64,000 bases of DNA from Sinorhizobium saheli (lineage in GTDB: Bacteria > Pseudomonadota > Alphaproteobacteria > Rhizobiales > Rhizobiaceae): NCBI RefSeq assembly GCF_001651875.1, contig NZ_LNQB01000101.1:688-64687 (forward strand). Direction: 5' to 3'. Under the pieces are notes generated by a model. It was not told the origin of the DNA. It saw only the letters and a list, made by a program, of their open reading frames with translations, and searched no databases. The position numbers and the translations under genes were made by a program. This document shows positions 34,231-43,023 of the stretch, in pieces. Within the stretch, counting starts at the first letter, position 1. Each line of letters opens with the position of its first letter.

Positions 34231-35358
34231 ATGACCATCGAAGTCAACGGCACCGTGCCGGTTACCATGCAGCCGGAAGAAAAACATCATCACGAGAGCT
34301 ATACCGCCCTCGTCTGGCGACGCCTGAAGCGTTCGTGGACCGGCCTGCTTGGCCTGATCCTCGTCGGCCTGCTGATCCTGATGGCGATCCTTGCGGATTT
34401 CCTTTCGCCCGTCGATCCGAAGGCAACAGGCGTTGCCTTCGCGCCGCCGCAGGCGATCAGCTTCAGCGACAAGGAGGGCAATTTCGTCTTCCCGCCGAGG
34501 AGCTATCCGCTGCGGGAGGGGGAAGAGCTCGACCCGATCACCTTCCAGCCAGTCATCGGCCCCGATTATGACAATCCGCAGATCCTCGGCTTCTTCGTCA
34601 AGGGCGCGCCCTACCGGCTCTTCGGGCTGATCCCGGCCGAGCGCCATCTGTTCGGCGCCGTCGACGGAACGCCGGTGCATCTGCTCGGCACCGACAAGTT
34701 CGGCCGCGACGTCCTTTCCCGCATCCTCTACGGCTCGCGCATCTCGCTGATGATCGCCCTCGTGGTGGTCTCCATCGTCACCGCGGTCGGCACGACCGTC
34801 GGCATGGTTTCGGGTTATTTCGGCGGGCGCTTCGATGCCTGGGTGCAGCGCTTCGTCGAACTGGTGCTCGCCTTCCCGCAATTGCCGCTCTATCTGGCGC
34901 TCGCCTCGCTGATCCCGGTGACGGCGCCGACCAACGTCTTTCTCGCCTTCGTCATCATCGTGATGTCGGCGCTCGGCTGGGCACAGATGTCGCGGGAGGT
35001 GCGCGGCAAGACGCTGGCGCTGGCGCGGATCGATTATGTGCGGGCGGCAATTGCCATCGGCGCCACCGACCGGCGCATCATCTTCCAGCACATTTTCCCG
35101 AATGTGATGAGCCACGTCATCGTCGCCGTCACGCTGGCGATCCCGCAGGTGGTGCTGCTCGAATCCTTCCTCGGCTTCCTCGGTTTTGCGGTCAAGCCGC
35201 CGCTCATTTCCTGGGGGCTGATGCTGCAGGATACCTCGAATTATTCGGCGATCGGATCCTATCCCTGGATTCTCACGCCCGTCGCCTTCGTGCTCGTCAC
35301 CGTCTTCGCCTTCAATGCGCTCGGCGACGGCCTGCGCGACGCAATCGATCCCTATTGA
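34231..35358 (+). CDS. agpC: Alpha-galactoside ABC permease AgpC (DppC type)
   Basis: A 375-residue permease. Compared with ordinary DppC it has an expanded first periplasmic loop (residues about 50-160), as seen in several oligosaccharide-linked members. The conserved HLLGTDKFGRDVLSRILYGS, then RISLMIALVVVSI and the EAA-type loop YVRAAIAIGATDRRIIFQHI are present. It starts two bases after the agpB stop. It pairs with AgpB and is driven by AgpD. Confidence 0.92.
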   Translation: MTIEVNGTVPVTMQPEEKHHHESYTALVWRRLKRSWTGLLGLILVGLLILMAILADFLSPVDPKATGVAFAPPQAISFSDKEGNFVFPPRSYPLREGEELDPITFQPVIGPDYDNPQILGFFVKGAPYRLFGLIPAERHLFGAVDGTPVHLLGTDKFGRDVLSRILYGSRISLMIALVVVSIVTAVGTTVGMVSGYFGGRFDAWVQRFVELVLAFPQLPLYLALASLIPVTAPTNVFLAFVIIVMSALGWAQMSREVRGKTLALARIDYVRAAIAIGATDRRIIFQHIFPNVMSHVIVAVTLAIPQVVLLESFLGFLGFAVKPPLISWGLMLQDTSNYSAIGSYPWILTPVAFVLVTVFAFNALGDGLRDAIDPY

Positions 35359-35369
35359 GGAGCACGCCG

Positions 35370-37040
35370 ATGGCAACAGTCGAAACCATTGTCGCGGCAC
35401 CGGAAGAACGGCGCGACCGCGAAACCAAGGACACGCGGCCGGTCATCGATGCCCGCAAGGTGGCCGTGACCTTCAAGGTCGAGAACGGCACCGTCGAGGC
35501 GGTGAAGGACGTCTCCTTCCAGCTCTATCGCGGCGAGACGATCGCGATCGTCGGCGAGTCCGGTTCGGGCAAGTCGGTGACGGCCCGCACCGTCATGGGG
35601 CTGCTTTCCAAGCGCGCCACGATCGCGTCGCATTCGCGCATCGAATATGACGGCAGGGACGTCCTGAAATTCTCGAAGCGCGAGCGCCGGGCGCTGCGCG
35701 GCGATCGTATCTCGATGATCTTCCAGGAGCCGATGAGCTCGCTGAACCCGGTCTATACGATCGGCAGCCAGATCATCGAGGCGATCCGGGCGCACCGCCG
35801 CGTGAGCCGCCGGGCCGCCGCCGAGCGGGCGCTCGAACTCCTGCGCCACGTGCAGATCCCGGACCCGGAGGCCCGCCTCAACCAATATCCGCACCAGCTT
35901 TCCGGCGGCCAGCGCCAGCGCGTGATGATCGCCATGGCGCTCGCCAACGATCCGGACGTGCTGATCGCCGACGAGCCGACGACGGCGCTCGACGTCACCG
36001 TGCAGGCGCAGATCCTCAACCTGATCCGCAAGCTGCAGCAGGAGCTCGGCATGGCGGTGATCCTGATCACCCACGACCTGACGGTGGTCAGGCAATTCTC
36101 CGACTACGTCTATGTGATGCAGCTCGGCGAGGTGAAGGAGCACAACACCACGGAAGCGCTCTTCGCCAGCCCGCAGCACGCCTATACGCGCCGGCTGCTC
36201 GCCTCCGAGCCGTCGGGCAGGGCCAATCCGCTCCCGGACAACGCGCCGATCGTGCTCGACGGTCGCAACGTTAGGGTCTCCTTCATGCTGAAGAAGGGCG
36301 GTTTCTTCAAGCCGGAGCTCAAAGAACTGGTCGCGGTCGACAGCCTCAGCCTCAATCTGCGCCGCCACGAGACGCTCGGCCTCGTCGGCGAATCCGGCTC
36401 CGGCAAGACCACCTTCGGCCAGGCGCTGATCCGGCTGATCAACACCGACGGCGGCGAGATCTATTTCGACGGCGAGCCGATCCACGGCAAGGACCGCAAG
36501 GGCATGCGGCCGCTGCGCTCGAAGATCCAGATCGTCTTCCAGGATCCTTTCTCCTCGCTCAATCCGCGCATGTCGGTCGGCCAGATCATCGAGGAGGGGC
36601 TGATCGTCAACGGCATCGGCGAGAACCGCAGGGACAGGCTCAAGCGGGTCCAGGATGCGCTCATCAGCGCCGGCATGCCGGCCAATATCCTGTCGCGCTT
36701 CCCGCACGAGTTCTCCGGCGGCCAGCGCCAGCGCATCGCGATCGCCCGCGCCATTGCGCTCGAGCCGGAATTCATCCTGCTCGACGAGCCGACCTCGGCG
36801 CTCGATCTCTCAGTGCAGGCCCAGATCATCGAGCTCCTGCGCAGGCTGCAGGACGAGCGGGGCTTGAGCTACCTCTTCATCTCCCACGACCTGAAGGTCG
36901 TGCGCGCACTCTGCCACCGCGTGGTTGTGATGCAGCACGGCAAGATCGTCGAGGAGGGTCCGGTGAACGACATCCTTTCCAATCCCAAGACTGCCTATAC
37001 GGAGCGGCTCGTCAGAGCCGCGTTCGAAGTGGCCGCGTGA
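35370..37040 (+). CDS. agpD: Fused double ATP-binding protein AgpD
   Basis: A 556-residue protein with two complete ABC ATPase domains in one chain, equivalent to DppD plus DppF. The first half carries [36 protein letters not shown] and VLIADEPTTALDV. The second carries GESGSGKTTFGQALIRL, HEFSGGQRQRIAIARAIALE and FILLDEPTSALDL. Oligopeptide-type C-terminal extensions (HAYTRRLLASEP and TAYTERLVRAAF) follow each domain. The ATG at 35370 lies 11 bases after agpC. It energises AgpBC. Confidence 0.92.
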   Translation: MATVETIVAAPEERRDRETKDTRPVIDARKVAVTFKVENGTVEAVKDVSFQLYRGETIAIVGESGSGKSVTARTVMGLLSKRATIASHSRIEYDGRDVLKFSKRERRALRGDRISMIFQEPMSSLNPVYTIGSQIIEAIRAHRRVSRRAAAERALELLRHVQIPDPEARLNQYPHQLSGGQRQRVMIAMALANDPDVLIADEPTTALDVTVQAQILNLIRKLQQELGMAVILITHDLTVVRQFSDYVYVMQLGEVKEHNTTEALFASPQHAYTRRLLASEPSGRANPLPDNAPIVLDGRNVRVSFMLKKGGFFKPELKELVAVDSLSLNLRRHETLGLVGESGSGKTTFGQALIRLINTDGGEIYFDGEPIHGKDRKGMRPLRSKIQIVFQDPFSSLNPRMSVGQIIEEGLIVNGIGENRRDRLKRVQDALISAGMPANILSRFPHEFSGGQRQRIAIARAIALEPEFILLDEPTSALDLSVQAQIIELLRRLQDERGLSYLFISHDLKVVRALCHRVVVMQHGKIVEEGPVNDILSNPKTAYTERLVRAAFEVAA

Positions 37041-37062
37041 CCTTCAAGAACAGAGGCTTTCC

Positions 37063-38436
37063 ATGACCAGAGAACCCAAGATCACCTTCATCGGCGCCGG
37101 CTCGACCGTCTTCATGAAGAACATCATCGGCGACGTCTTACAGCGGCCGGCGCTTTCGGCCGCGACCATCGCGCTGATGGACCTGAACCCCGAGCGGCTC
37201 GCCGAAAGCGAGATCGTCGCCGGCAAGCTGGTGCGCACGCTTGGCGTCAAGGCGAAGGTCGAGACCTATTCGAACCAGCTGAAAGCGCTCGAAGGGGCCG
37301 ATTTCGTCGTCGTCGCCTTCCAGATCGGCGGCTACGAGCCTTGCACCGTCACCGACTTCGAGGTGCCGAAGAACTATGGCCTGCGGCAGACGATCGCCGA
37401 CACGCTCGGTGTCGGCGGCATCATGCGCGGGCTTCGCACCGTGCCGCACCTCTGGAAGATCTGCGAGGACATGCTTGCCGTCTGCCCGGAGGCGATCCTC
37501 CTGCAGTACGTCAACCCGATGGCGATCAACACCTGGGCGATCGCCGAGAAATACCCGACGATCAGGCAGGTCGGCCTCTGCCACTCCGTTCAGGGCACGG
37601 CCTTCGAGCTCGCTCGCGACCTCGAGATCCCGCTCGAAGAAATCCGCTACCGGGCCGCCGGCATCAACCACATGGCCTTCTACCTCAAGTTCGAGCATCG
37701 GCAGAAGGACGGCAGCTATCGCGACCTCTATCCGGACTTGATCCGCGGCTATCGCGAAGGGCGCTTCCCGAAGCCCAGCCACTGGAACCCGCGCTGCCCG
37801 AACAAGGTGCGCTACGAGATGCTGACGCGGCTCGGCTATTTCGTCACCGAAAGCTCGGAGCATTTCGCCGAATACACGCCCTATTTCATCAAGGACGGCC
37901 GTCCGGACCTGATCGAGAAATTCGGCATTCCGCTCGACGAATATCCGAAGCGCTGCATCGAGCAGATCGAACGCTGGAAGGGCCAGGCGGCGGCCTTCAA
38001 GGAGGCCGAGACGATCGAGGTGGCCGAGAGCCACGAATACGCCTCCTCGATCATGAACTCGGTCTGGACCGGCGAGCCGTCGGTGATCTACGGCAACCTT
38101 AGGAACAACGGCTGCATCACCTCGCTGCCGGAAAACTGCGCCGCGGAAGTGCCGTGCCTCGTCGACGCTTCCGGTATCCAGCCGACCTATGTCGGCGCGC
38201 TGCCCCCGCAGCTCACCGCCCTCATCCGCACCAACATCAACGTGCAGGAACTGACGGTGCAGGCGCTCGTCACCGAGAACCGCGACCACCTCTATCACGC
38301 CGCGATGATGGACCCGCACACGGCCGCCGAGCTCGACCTCGACCAGATATGGTCGCTCGTCGACGACCTGCTCGTCGCCCATCGCGACTGGATCCCGGAA
38401 TGGGCCCGGGTCTCGAAGAAGGTACAGGCCGCCTGA
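37063..38436 (+). CDS. melA: GH4 alpha-galactosidase, second copy (E. coli MelA-like)
   Basis: A 457-residue family 4 enzyme very similar along its length to E. coli alpha-galactosidase MelA as I remember it. Shared stretches are KITFIGAGSTVFMKNIIGDV (NAD motif), DFVVVAFQIGGYEPCTVTDF, GLCHSVQGTAFELARDLEIP (metal Cys), YRAAGINHMAFYLKFE (metal His) and FVTESSEHFAEYTPYFI. It hydrolyses imported melibiose or raffinose-type sugars in the cytoplasm, needing NAD+ and Mn2+. It is the last gene of the agp operon, 22 bases after agpD, and is followed by a strong terminator. Confidence 0.92.
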   Translation: MTREPKITFIGAGSTVFMKNIIGDVLQRPALSAATIALMDLNPERLAESEIVAGKLVRTLGVKAKVETYSNQLKALEGADFVVVAFQIGGYEPCTVTDFEVPKNYGLRQTIADTLGVGGIMRGLRTVPHLWKICEDMLAVCPEAILLQYVNPMAINTWAIAEKYPTIRQVGLCHSVQGTAFELARDLEIPLEEIRYRAAGINHMAFYLKFEHRQKDGSYRDLYPDLIRGYREGRFPKPSHWNPRCPNKVRYEMLTRLGYFVTESSEHFAEYTPYFIKDGRPDLIEKFGIPLDEYPKRCIEQIERWKGQAAAFKEAETIEVAESHEYASSIMNSVWTGEPSVIYGNLRNNGCITSLPENCAAEVPCLVDASGIQPTYVGALPPQLTALIRTNINVQELTVQALVTENRDHLYHAAMMDPHTAAELDLDQIWSLVDDLLVAHRDWIPEWARVSKKVQAA

Positions 38437-38465
38437 TTCTTTCTCCCGGTCAGGCGACCGGATGG

Positions 38466-38498
38466 CCCCGGAACCTCAGGTTCCGGGGTTCTTCTTTT
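38466..38498. terminator. Strong terminator after the agp operon, shared with the convergent gene
   Basis: CCCCGGAACC (38466-38475) and GGTTCCGGGG (38479-38488) form a perfect 10-bp stem with a three-base loop TCA, followed by TTCTTCTTTT on the plus strand. The loop TCA is also the TGA stop of the convergent SRPBCC gene. On the minus strand no T run follows, so it mainly ends agp transcription. Confidence 0.85.
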
Positions 38499-38964
38499 CG
38501 GAGTCGCGGGCAAGGTGATGCACGAGACCTCGCCGGCCGCGCTCCATGACAACCGAATGGTTCCAACTGAAGACCGGCTTCAGGATGAATGACAGCCTCA
38601 CCATCCAAGGCTTCGTGACCTTGACGATCCAGTCATAGCGCACGTCGCATTTCAAACCCTTGGATTGCAACGTCCACCGACCGACACCTTCGAGCTCGCC
38701 GTAAGCTCTTCCCTCGATGAGGGATTGCGGTTCTATCCTGGTCGTTTCCATTTCGAAGGCGAGGTCATAGGGCAGGGCGGTGGACCATGTCATCCGACGG
38801 ACGGCACCGATGCCCATCTCGTCGCCTTTGCGCAGAAGAGTAACCTCCTTCACCGAAGGCCACCAGCCGGGCCAGGTCTCGGGCGTACTCAGCACTTGCC
38901 AGACATCCTCAACCGAGGCGTCGATGGCCCATTTCGTCACAAGATGAAACTCGGTCGATGACAT
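38476..38964 (-). CDS. SRPBCC-family (START-like) protein
   Basis: A 162-residue protein with the helix-grip fold of polyketide cyclase/SRPBCC proteins: HLVTKWAIDASVEDVWQVLS at the start, then TPETWPGWWPSVKEV, and a closing helix near the end. Such proteins bind hydrophobic ligands, and the ligand here is unknown. ATG 38964 has GGAGGG upstream; a longer frame from 39018 is unlikely. Its stop codon lies in the loop of the agp terminator, an unusually tight convergent arrangement. It lies 70 bases downstream of the E1-E2 operon on the other side. Confidence 0.8.
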   Translation of the reverse strand: MSSTEFHLVTKWAIDASVEDVWQVLSTPETWPGWWPSVKEVTLLRKGDEMGIGAVRRMTWSTALPYDLAFEMETTRIEPQSLIEGRAYGELEGVGRWTLQSKGLKCDVRYDWIVKVTKPWMVRLSFILKPVFSWNHSVVMERGRRGLVHHLARDSEKKNPGT

Positions 38965-39033
38965 CGCAATTCCCTCCGGCACGCGAACGAGAAGACGATC
39001 CTGACCTCCTTGGCTCACCCGATCCAGCCTGCC

Positions 39034-40239
39034 CTATTGCGGCCAGTTTTCGAGCACCTCGACGAAATGCGTGAGCCAGGCGTTCGTCTGGTGGCCGTCG
39101 AGGGAGCGGTGGTCGATGGTGAGCGACACATAGGCCATCGGCCGGACCTGGATGGTGTCGACGCCGTCGACCTCGCGGACGACGACGCGCTTTTCGACCT
39201 TGCCGACGCCGAGGATCGCCGATTGCGGCTGGTTGATGATGATCGGCGCGGCGAGCAGCGATCCGGAGATGCCATGGTTGGAGATGGTGAAGGTGCCGCC
39301 CCTGACGTCGGCGCCGGTCAGAGCGTTTTCCCTAGCGCGCGTCGTCAGATCCTGCAGCCTCGCCGCAATCTCTGCGAGCGAGAGGTCCTGCGCCCGGCGG
39401 ATGACCGGCACGATCAGGCCCTGGTCGCCGAGAGCGGTGCCGACGCCGATATTGATATCCTCGAAGATTTCGAGCGCATCCTCGTGCCAGCGGCTGTTGA
39501 CTTCGGGAACCGCCCGCATTGCCGAAACGCAGGCCGAGACGATGTATGCGGTATAGGAGAGATTGATGCCGTCTGCCGCAAACCCTTCCTTGTGCGCCGC
39601 CCGGTGGCGCATGATGGCCGAGAAATCGGCCTCGAAGACCGCGGTCACGTGCGGGGCGGTCGTGACGGACTGCAGCATGTGGGCGGCAATTGCCGCGCGC
39701 ATGCCGCTATGCGGAACCCGTCGGGAGGCAAGCGCCGCGCCCGCATCGGCGGGCGGCACAAGACCTGGCCGAGGTGCGGCCATCCGCTCATGGGCCGGCG
39801 TGGCACGCTCGGCCCTACCTCCGCTCCCGGCGAAGGCCCGATCCATGTCGGCGCGTGTGACGCGTCCGTCCCGTCCGCTGCCGGTAATGGTCGCGGGGTC
39901 GATGCCGTATTCCTCGGCCGCATGGCGCACGGCTGGCGAATAATGCACGGCATGTGAAGCAGCCGGCGCCGGCGCGGCCGGTTGGTCGCTTGCGGCCGTG
40001 TCGCTGCCGAGCCGGCCGAGAACGGCACCGGGCGTCGCGTCGTCGCCGTTCTCCATCAGGATTTCCAGGAGAACGCCGTCGGCGGGAGAGGCCACTTCCT
40101 GCGTCACCTTGTCGGTTTCGAGCTCGACGATCGCATCGCCCTCCTGCACGGTCTCGCCGATCTTCTTCAGCCAGTTGCGCACGACCGCCTTCGTCCCCTC
40201 CTGCTCCAGGGGAGCGGTAATGTCGATCAGGTCGGCCAT
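39034..40239 (-). CDS. 2-oxoacid dehydrogenase E2 (dihydrolipoyl acyltransferase)
   Basis: A 401-residue E2 subunit. The lipoyl domain occupies residues 1-80, with the lipoylated Lys44 in ELETDKVTQEV. The peripheral-subunit binding domain lies at about 100-135 (YSPAVRHAAEEYGIDPATIT, GSGRDGRVTRADM). The catalytic acyltransferase domain from about 170 ends with the active-site motif DHRSLDG. ATG 40239 lies two bases after the E1 stop; the TTG at 40245 is in frame but less likely. It transfers acyl groups from E1 to CoA. No E3 gene is near, so the lipoamide dehydrogenase must be shared. Branched-chain keto acid specificity is likely but unproven. Confidence 0.9.
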   Translation of the reverse strand: MADLIDITAPLEQEGTKAVVRNWLKKIGETVQEGDAIVELETDKVTQEVASPADGVLLEILMENGDDATPGAVLGRLGSDTAASDQPAAPAPAASHAVHYSPAVRHAAEEYGIDPATITGSGRDGRVTRADMDRAFAGSGGRAERATPAHERMAAPRPGLVPPADAGAALASRRVPHSGMRAAIAAHMLQSVTTAPHVTAVFEADFSAIMRHRAAHKEGFAADGINLSYTAYIVSACVSAMRAVPEVNSRWHEDALEIFEDINIGVGTALGDQGLIVPVIRRAQDLSLAEIAARLQDLTTRARENALTGADVRGGTFTISNHGISGSLLAAPIIINQPQSAILGVGKVEKRVVVREVDGVDTIQVRPMAYVSLTIDHRSLDGHQTNAWLTHFVEVLENWPQ

Positions 40240-40241
40240 GC

Positions 40242-42320
40242 TCAATACTCCAGGAGTGCGGTGATCTTCTGGCGGATCCGCTCCGTGGAGGGGACCGCCC
40301 AGTCGAGCAGAACGGGATTATGGGGGCTCGGAATATCGGGCATGGTGAGACGCGAAACCGGGGCATCGAGATCGATGAAGGCCTCGTCCGCGACCGCCGC
40401 GGCGATTTCGGCGCCGAAGCCTGCCGTGCCCAGATCCTCGTGAACGATCAGGCACCGGCGGGTACGGCGGACGGAGGAAAGGACCGCATCGCGATCCCAC
40501 GGCATCAGGGTTCTGAGGTCGATGACGTCGGCGGAAATCCCCTCGGCCGCCTCCTCGCAGCGGGGCACCATGGCGCCCCAGGTGACGATGGTGATGTCGC
40601 CGCCCTGGCGAATGAACCTTGCCTTGCCGAAGGGAAGGGCGAAGGCGTCTCCCGGATAGGGGCGCCGCGCCCAGGGGTGGTCGAGCATGGCGCGGTGCTC
40701 GAAGAAGATCACCGGGTCGTTGCCGCGAAGCGCCGCGCGCAGGAGGCCGACGGCATCCTCGGCATTGGACGGAACGGCGACCTTCCAACCCGGCTGATGG
40801 ACGAAGGCGACCTCGTTGGTCTGGCTGTGCCACGGGTCGCCGCATTTGAAGAAGCCGCCGGGCATGCGCAGCACGAGCGGCGCGGCGAAGCGGTTGTTTG
40901 TCCGCCAGCGCACCGTGCCGCAATCGTTGATCTGCTCGCTTGCGGGTTCGGCATATTTGCGGAACTGGATCTCCGGAACGGGCACGAGGCCCGCCAGCGC
41001 CATGCCGACCGCGCGGCCGACGATGCCTTCCTCCGACAGCGAGGTGTCGAAGACGCGGGTCGTGCCGTATTTCTCCTGCAGCCCGAGCGTCACGGCATGA
41101 ACGCCGCCTTTCGGGCCGATGTCCTCGCCGAAGAGCACGACCCGCTCGTTGATCGACATTTCGTGGTCGAGCGTGCGGCGGATCGCCGTCACCATGTTGA
41201 TCCTCTGGCCGTCGCCCGTCGCCGTCTCGGTCGTCTCGGGTGGCCGGTAACCGGCGGGGTACTGGCCGCCCATGGTCTGCATGCGGCCTTCGAAGAAGAC
41301 GTTGCTGGTCACGGTTGCAGGATCCGCGACCGGCCGGGATTCCGCGTCGATGCGCGCCCGTTCGGCCGCCGCCTTCGCTGCCTCGCAGGCTTCCTCCCAG
41401 TCGTCGTCGCTCAAGACCGCGGGCACGAGATAGTCCTTGAGCCGCGGCAAGGGATCGCGTGCCCATTCGCTGCGGACGAGTTCCTCGCTCTTGTAGGTCT
41501 GCGTGTCCTGGAAGCTGTGTCCTTCGAGGCGCGGCACCTTCACCCGCAGGAGGACGGGCAGCCGTTCTTCGCGCACCAGTTCGACCGCGCCCCTGGTCAG
41601 CCTGGCGGCCTCATCCGGATCCGAGCCGTCGCCGTCCAGCACGGTCAGGTTCTTCCAGGCGGCAAGATTGGCGGCGATATCGCCGCCGGGGGTCTGGAAG
41701 GTCGAGGGGACGGAGATGCCGAAGCCGTTGTCTTCGATATAGAAGAGCATCGGCAGTCTTTGCGTGGTGGCGACCGTCAGGGCCGACCAGAAGCCGTTGG
41801 AGGCGACCGAGCCGTCGCCGCCGAGCACGACGGCGATGGCGCGATCATAATCCCTGTCGTTGAGATGCTTGCTGAAATAGGTGATCGCCTGCGCCCAGCC
41901 GGCCGTCGGCGTGTATTGGGAGCCGACGCCGCCGCACATCGGCAGCGCCGAAGGACCGTTCAGATTGGGATAGTTGAAGACGACGCCGATATCGCGGCCG
42001 TCGGAATATCCGCCGGCGCGCGCCATGGCGGAACCGAGCGCATCGGCGGGATCGACGCCAAGCGCGAGCAGGAGCGGGCGCGAACGATAGTAGCCGCAGG
42101 CGGCATCGTGCTTTTCGGTGAGGTTCAGCCCAAGCAGGATCTGCGCCATGTCGTGGCCGCGGGCGGAGAACTGGTAGAGCACCTTCTTTTCCGGAACGAG
42201 GCGCTTTTCCTCCATCTCGTCGAGCGCACGGGAGATCAGCATGAGACGGACGACCCGCTTCCAGTCGATGCTCTCGTCCGGTGCGTTCCGCCGGTCCGGT
42301 TTCAGTGCGGCATGTGCCAT
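40242..42320 (-). CDS. 2-oxoacid dehydrogenase E1, fused alpha-beta
   Basis: A 692-residue thiamine-diphosphate enzyme in which the E1 alpha part (about 1-340) and the E1 beta part (about 365-692), usually separate genes, form one chain. The alpha part holds the cofactor motif GDGSVASNGFWSALTVAT, ending in the Asn of FYIEDNGFG. The beta part has VVLFGEDIGPKGGVHAVTLG, DTSLSEEGIVGRAVGMALAG and VIFFEHRAML. It decarboxylates a 2-oxo acid and loads the lipoyl group of the E2 downstream. It is divergent from an Lrp/AsnC gene 126 bases away, as in BkdR-controlled branched-chain keto acid dehydrogenase operons. The substrate is inferred. Confidence 0.88.
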   Translation of the reverse strand: MAHAALKPDRRNAPDESIDWKRVVRLMLISRALDEMEEKRLVPEKKVLYQFSARGHDMAQILLGLNLTEKHDAACGYYRSRPLLLALGVDPADALGSAMARAGGYSDGRDIGVVFNYPNLNGPSALPMCGGVGSQYTPTAGWAQAITYFSKHLNDRDYDRAIAVVLGGDGSVASNGFWSALTVATTQRLPMLFYIEDNGFGISVPSTFQTPGGDIAANLAAWKNLTVLDGDGSDPDEAARLTRGAVELVREERLPVLLRVKVPRLEGHSFQDTQTYKSEELVRSEWARDPLPRLKDYLVPAVLSDDDWEEACEAAKAAAERARIDAESRPVADPATVTSNVFFEGRMQTMGGQYPAGYRPPETTETATGDGQRINMVTAIRRTLDHEMSINERVVLFGEDIGPKGGVHAVTLGLQEKYGTTRVFDTSLSEEGIVGRAVGMALAGLVPVPEIQFRKYAEPASEQINDCGTVRWRTNNRFAAPLVLRMPGGFFKCGDPWHSQTNEVAFVHQPGWKVAVPSNAEDAVGLLRAALRGNDPVIFFEHRAMLDHPWARRPYPGDAFALPFGKARFIRQGGDITIVTWGAMVPRCEEAAEGISADVIDLRTLMPWDRDAVLSSVRRTRRCLIVHEDLGTAGFGAEIAAAVADEAFIDLDAPVSRLTMPDIPSPHNPVLLDWAVPSTERIRQKITALLEY

Positions 42321-42446
42321 CGCAGAGACTCCTCCTCTTCCTCTCCCGTCCTTGAAGAGTAGCGCGCCCTATCCGCAAAACGGTTTCAATCTTGCATCAT
42401 TTTCGCTAGTGATTGATCAATCCGTTTCGCTTTTGGAAGAATTGTG

Positions 42447-42914
42447 ATGAATGCATTCAATCTCGACGCGATCGACCGAAAGATTCTGAGAATCCTCCAG
42501 GAGCAGGCCGACATCAGTCATGCGGCGCTGGCGGAGGCGGTCGGCGCCTCGCCGGCGTCCTGCTGGCGGCGGATCAAGGCGCTGGAGACGGCAGGCGTCG
42601 TCGGCAAGACGGTCAGGCTCGTCAATCCGCAGATGGTCGGACGCGGGCTGACCGTCGTCTGCCAGGTGCGGATGAAATCCCACGACCCCGTCGCCCGCCG
42701 CAATTTCGAGCGGTTCGTGGAAGACCACGAGGAGGTCCTCGAATGCTATTCCATGTCCGGCGACTGGGATTATCTGCTGCGCGTCGTCGTCGCCGATGTC
42801 GCCGACTACGAGCGACTGCTCATGCGCGGCATTCTCACCCACGAGGCGGTCGCGAATTCGTCGTCCCATTTCGCCCTGAAGAGCGTGAAATATTCGACTG
42901 CGGTGCCGGTGTGA
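42447..42914 (+). CDS. Lrp/AsnC-family regulator (BkdR-like)
   Basis: A 155-residue feast/famine regulator. The N-terminal winged helix is LDAIDRKILRILQEQADISH, then ALAEAVGASPASCWRRIKAL. The C-terminal amino-acid-binding RAM domain includes VLECYSMSGDWDYLLRVVVA and ends SSSHFALKSVKYSTAVPV. I start at ATG 42447; GTG 42444 is directly upstream in frame. It is divergent from the E1-E2 operon and probably activates it in response to leucine or a related amino acid, as BkdR does in Pseudomonas. Confidence 0.88.
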   Translation: MNAFNLDAIDRKILRILQEQADISHAALAEAVGASPASCWRRIKALETAGVVGKTVRLVNPQMVGRGLTVVCQVRMKSHDPVARRNFERFVEDHEEVLECYSMSGDWDYLLRVVVADVADYERLLMRGILTHEAVANSSSHFALKSVKYSTAVPV

Positions 42915-42969
42915 GCTTCGAGGCGTGGGAGAGGTGGTTGAACTCTGCCGCGCTTGGTGCTAAATAATA

Positions 42970-42985
42970 AACCGATCGGTCGGTT
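42970..42985. promoter_or_regulatory. Candidate TetR (PaaR) operator upstream of the paa operon
   Basis: AACCGATCGGTCGGTT is a palindrome of AACCGA and TCGGTT around TCGG. It lies 39 bases before the paaJ-relic start codon. The 14-base core ACCGATCGGTCGGT recurs with two changes upstream of paaG (52781-52794). I propose both as targets of the TetR regulator at 50618-51214. Confidence 0.65.
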
Positions 42986-43023
42986 AATCAAATGGGACAA
43001 GCCGCCGGATCGGGAGGAGCGCC

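Noticed and set aside
40320-42362. 680-codon plus-strand frame opposite the E1 gene
   Set aside because: Antisense shadow. The E1 frame carries the thiamine-diphosphate motif and the operon structure.
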